Below are positions 5,516 to 7,487 of a stretch of DNA of 7,487 nucleotides, in pieces. Positions within the stretch are counted from its first letter, which is position 1. Each line of letters opens with the position of its first letter. The notes below the pieces were generated by a model, which saw nothing but the letters and a program-made list of their open reading frames with translations, was not told where the DNA came from and made no database searches. Source of the DNA: Halieaceae bacterium (lineage in GTDB: Bacteria; Pseudomonadota; Gammaproteobacteria; Pseudomonadales; Halieaceae); the NCBI GenBank assembly GCA_011524755.1, contig WTJR01000008.1:1913-9399 (forward strand), given 5' to 3'. Position numbers and translations under genes: made by a program.

Positions 5516-7487
5516 ATGAAAAAGAACACGAAGAAAACTGTGCAGGGGAAAAACGTGCGATCACACTACACATTCATGGGCTTATTTTTATCAGTTGGCG
5601 TCTTATCTGGCTGCCAAGGCCCAACTGCGGGGAACGATGTCGATCTGACCTGTGCGTCGATGGCGTCAGATCGTGCCGCGATGGAGTCCTGTGCGACATC
5701 CATTGTTGAGCAACTATCGGTAGAGCAGAAAGTTGCGCAAATGATTCAGGGCGAGATTCGTGGACTCACCGCAGATGACGTCAAAAAATACGGTCTAGGG
5801 AGCGTTCTGAACGGTGGTGGCGCGTTTCCGGGAGGGGACAAATACGCCACCCCTCAGGATTGGGTTGATCTTGCTGACGCCTACTACAGTGCTTCGATTG
5901 ACGCTTCTGAAGGAAGCGCAGGCATACCAATCGTTTGGGGAACTGACGCAGTACACGGACACAATAATGTCATGGGCGCGACGCTATTCCCCCACAACAT
6001 TGGTCTGGGGGCAACGCGTGATCCAGAGCTGGTGGCCAGGATCATTGGTGCAACCGCGAGGGAAGTTAAGGCTACTGGAATCGATTGGATCTTTGCGCCG
6101 ACCGTGGCGGTTGCAAAAGATGCGCGGTGGGGGCGCACCTACGAGTCGTTCAGTTCCGACCCAGATATTGCTGCCAGTTTCGTGGCTCCCATTGTCGAGG
6201 CAATGCAGGATGAGGGCGTCGCCTCAACCGCGAAGCACTTTATTGGGGACGGCGGTACATTACGCGGCGATGACCGTGGCGATACCAGCATGCCGCTCGA
6301 AGAATTGGTGGCCATCCACGGACAGGGTTACGTAGAAGCGATCGACAAAGATGTAATGAGCGTGATGTCGTCATTTAACAGTTGGTATGGCGAGAAAATC
6401 CACGGCAGCAAAGCCATCCTCACAGATCTTCTGCGGGACGACATGGGTTTTGAAGGCATGGTCGTCAGTGACTGGAACGGTGTTGGTGAGGTACTTGGCT
6501 GTACGAACGATAACTGTGCCCAGGCGATCAATGCCGGTGTCGATATGGTGATGGCGCCGGGCAACTGGAAGCCCCTTTACTACAACATGCTCGATCAAGT
6601 CGCGACCGGTGAAATCTCGATGGCGCGAATCAACGAGGCGGTCGAGCGTATCTTGGTCATGAAAATGCGGGCTGGGTTATTCAACCGTGGACTTCCCTCC
6701 GAATTCGCAGATGACTTTTCAGATCAAATCGGCCACGCAGATCATCGCGCTATCGCTCGTGAAGCAGTGAGAAAGTCGCAGGTGTTGCTGAAAAATCAAG
6801 GGGGCGTTCTCCCAGCATCCCCCGCAGGGAAGTTCATCATTGCTGGTCCCGGCGCCGACAATATTGGACAGCAGAGTGGTGGCTGGACGGTGAGTTGGCA
6901 GGGTACGGGTAATACCAATCAGGACTTTCCTGGCGGCACCTCGATTGCGGCAGGGCTGACTGCGCAGATCGAAGCTGCTGGTGGATCGGTGACCTCAGAT
7001 ACGGATGCGGATGCGGATGTCGCCATCGTCGTTTTTGGCGAGTCTCCGTATGCGGAAATGCAGGGTGACGTTTATTCCGTTGCCTGGTACGACCAGCGCG
7101 GTGAACGGGCTCTAATAAAGTCGCTCAAGTCACGCGGTATTCCTGTTGTGGCGGTGTTCTTGACGGGTCGCCCAATGTGGGTCAATGACATTTTAAATGA
7201 CAGCGATGCCTTCGTCGTATCGTGGCTGCCCGGCAGTGAAGGCCAAGGCGTGGCTGATGTCTTACTGGCTGACGCGCAAGGCAACCCACAGTTTGATTTT
7301 GTGGGCAAGCTGCCGATGCCCTGGCCAGCGCTCGACGTAAACGCGATCGATCGCGATTTACCTGTGGACGAATTTATTTTCCCGATCGGTTATGGGTTGT
7401 CGGTGAAAGATGAGTTGGTCTGGTCGGAGTTGTCCGAACAATTAATCGGTGCCGATAACAGCTTGGATCAAGAGGTCTTCAAGGGTG
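5516..7487 (+). CDS. GH3 exo-beta-glucosidase/glucanase lipoprotein (ExoP-like), C-terminus cut off
   Basis: The frame is open from ATG 5516 to the window end: 657 residues of a family usually near 840. A lipoprotein signal is visible: a basic N-region (1-18), a hydrophobic core and lipobox L-S-G-C with C33. Q at +2 predicts outer-membrane sorting. The (beta/alpha)8 domain has W-G-T-D144-A-V-H-G, R204-W-G-R, K240-H241-F-I-G-D-G-G-T and nucleophile D319 in V-V-S-D-W. The second domain has S-G-G-W458-T-V-S-W-Q-G and G-E509-S-P-Y-A-E-M-Q-G-D, where E509 matches the acid/base of barley ExoI. W320 and W458 match the barley tryptophan clamp at subsite +1. F-P-I-G-Y-G-L (622-628) closes this domain; a C-terminal beta domain should follow outside the window. 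The enzyme would release glucose from the non-reducing ends of beta-1,3/1,4-gluco-oligosaccharides with retention. C329/C334 may form a disulfide. It is divergent from the receptor gene and plausibly co-regulated. Family certainty is high; linkage specificity is inferred. Confidence 0.95.
   Translation, partial: MKKNTKKTVQGKNVRSHYTFMGLFLSVGVLSGCQGPTAGNDVDLTCASMASDRAAMESCATSIVEQLSVEQKVAQMIQGEIRGLTADDVKKYGLGSVLNGGGAFPGGDKYATPQDWVDLADAYYSASIDASEGSAGIPIVWGTDAVHGHNNVMGATLFPHNIGLGATRDPELVARIIGATAREVKATGIDWIFAPTVAVAKDARWGRTYESFSSDPDIAASFVAPIVEAMQDEGVASTAKHFIGDGGTLRGDDRGDTSMPLEELVAIHGQGYVEAIDKDVMSVMSSFNSWYGEKIHGSKAILTDLLRDDMGFEGMVVSDWNGVGEVLGCTNDNCAQAINAGVDMVMAPGNWKPLYYNMLDQVATGEISMARINEAVERILVMKMRAGLFNRGLPSEFADDFSDQIGHADHRAIAREAVRKSQVLLKNQGGVLPASPAGKFIIAGPGADNIGQQSGGWTVSWQGTGNTNQDFPGGTSIAAGLTAQIEAAGGSVTSDTDADADVAIVVFGESPYAEMQGDVYSVAWYDQRGERALIKSLKSRGIPVVAVFLTGRPMWVNDILNDSDAFVVSWLPGSEGQGVADVLLADAQGNPQFDFVGKLPMPWPALDVNAIDRDLPVDEFIFPIGYGLSVKDELVWSELSEQLIGADNSLDQEVFKG
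7002..7019 (+). repeat. Three tandem copies of CGGATG inside the GH3 gene
   Basis: CGGATG is repeated three times without interruption, in frame, encoding part of a D-T-D-A-D-A-D-V run (residues 495-502) in the surface segment before the V-A-I-V-V-F-G-E strand. Being a multiple of three, copy changes would not break the frame. It is probably a minor replication-slippage product in a tolerant loop. Confidence 0.6.

Noticed and set aside
5814..6335. 173-residue plus-strand open frame inside the GH3 gene
   Set aside because: It is a shifted frame of the GH3 catalytic domain; the motifs D144, R204 and K240-H241 are all in the main frame through this stretch.
1..7487. CRISPR array, tRNA, rRNA, insertion sequence or phage attachment site
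   Set aside because: I saw no spaced direct repeats, cloverleaf, transposase or terminal inverted repeats; the only repeats are short and isolated.

Overview
The window looks like part of a carbohydrate-scavenging locus from an aerobic Gram-negative bacterium, most likely a marine gammaproteobacterium (for example the Cellvibrionales/OM60-NOR5 or Alteromonadales type). This rests on the protein families and their combination: a large Caulobacter-type TonB-dependent receptor, a flavin-dependent 'tryptophan' halogenase, a SapC-family protein and an ExoP-like GH3 beta-glucosidase lipoprotein. Base composition is moderate (about 50-55% G+C by eye). No taxonomic marker is present, so the lineage is an inference.

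Layout, left to right. Bases 1-470 (minus) hold the N-terminal 156 residues of a SapC-like protein that runs off the left edge and starts with TTG. Bases 481-2043 (minus) encode a complete flavin-dependent halogenase-like protein, only 10 bp upstream of sapC. Bases 2105-2127 hold a strong intrinsic terminator. Bases 2151-5102 (minus) encode a complete 983-residue TonB-dependent receptor with a signal peptide and TonB box. Bases 5103-5515 are a 413-bp divergent intergenic region with no convincing gene; it contains a small perfect dyad and a cluster of GCGAC words. Bases 5516-7487 (plus) hold a GH3 glycoside hydrolase lipoprotein that is open to the right edge. About 657 residues are present, covering both GH3 catalytic domains; the C-terminal accessory domain is outside the window.

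How the parts may work together. The receptor would import a ligand across the outer membrane using TonB energy. The GH3 enzyme, lipid-anchored in the outer membrane, would trim beta-gluco-oligosaccharides to glucose. The halogenase and SapC proteins form a tight translational pair downstream of the receptor. Receptor/halogenase/SapC combinations recur in marine and plant-associated Proteobacteria, but to my knowledge their joint role is not established, so this is the part of the window most likely to hold undescribed biology. The halogenase carries non-canonical active-site motifs (WxWxIG instead of WxWxIP, and EA instead of ES), so its reaction should not be assumed from its name.
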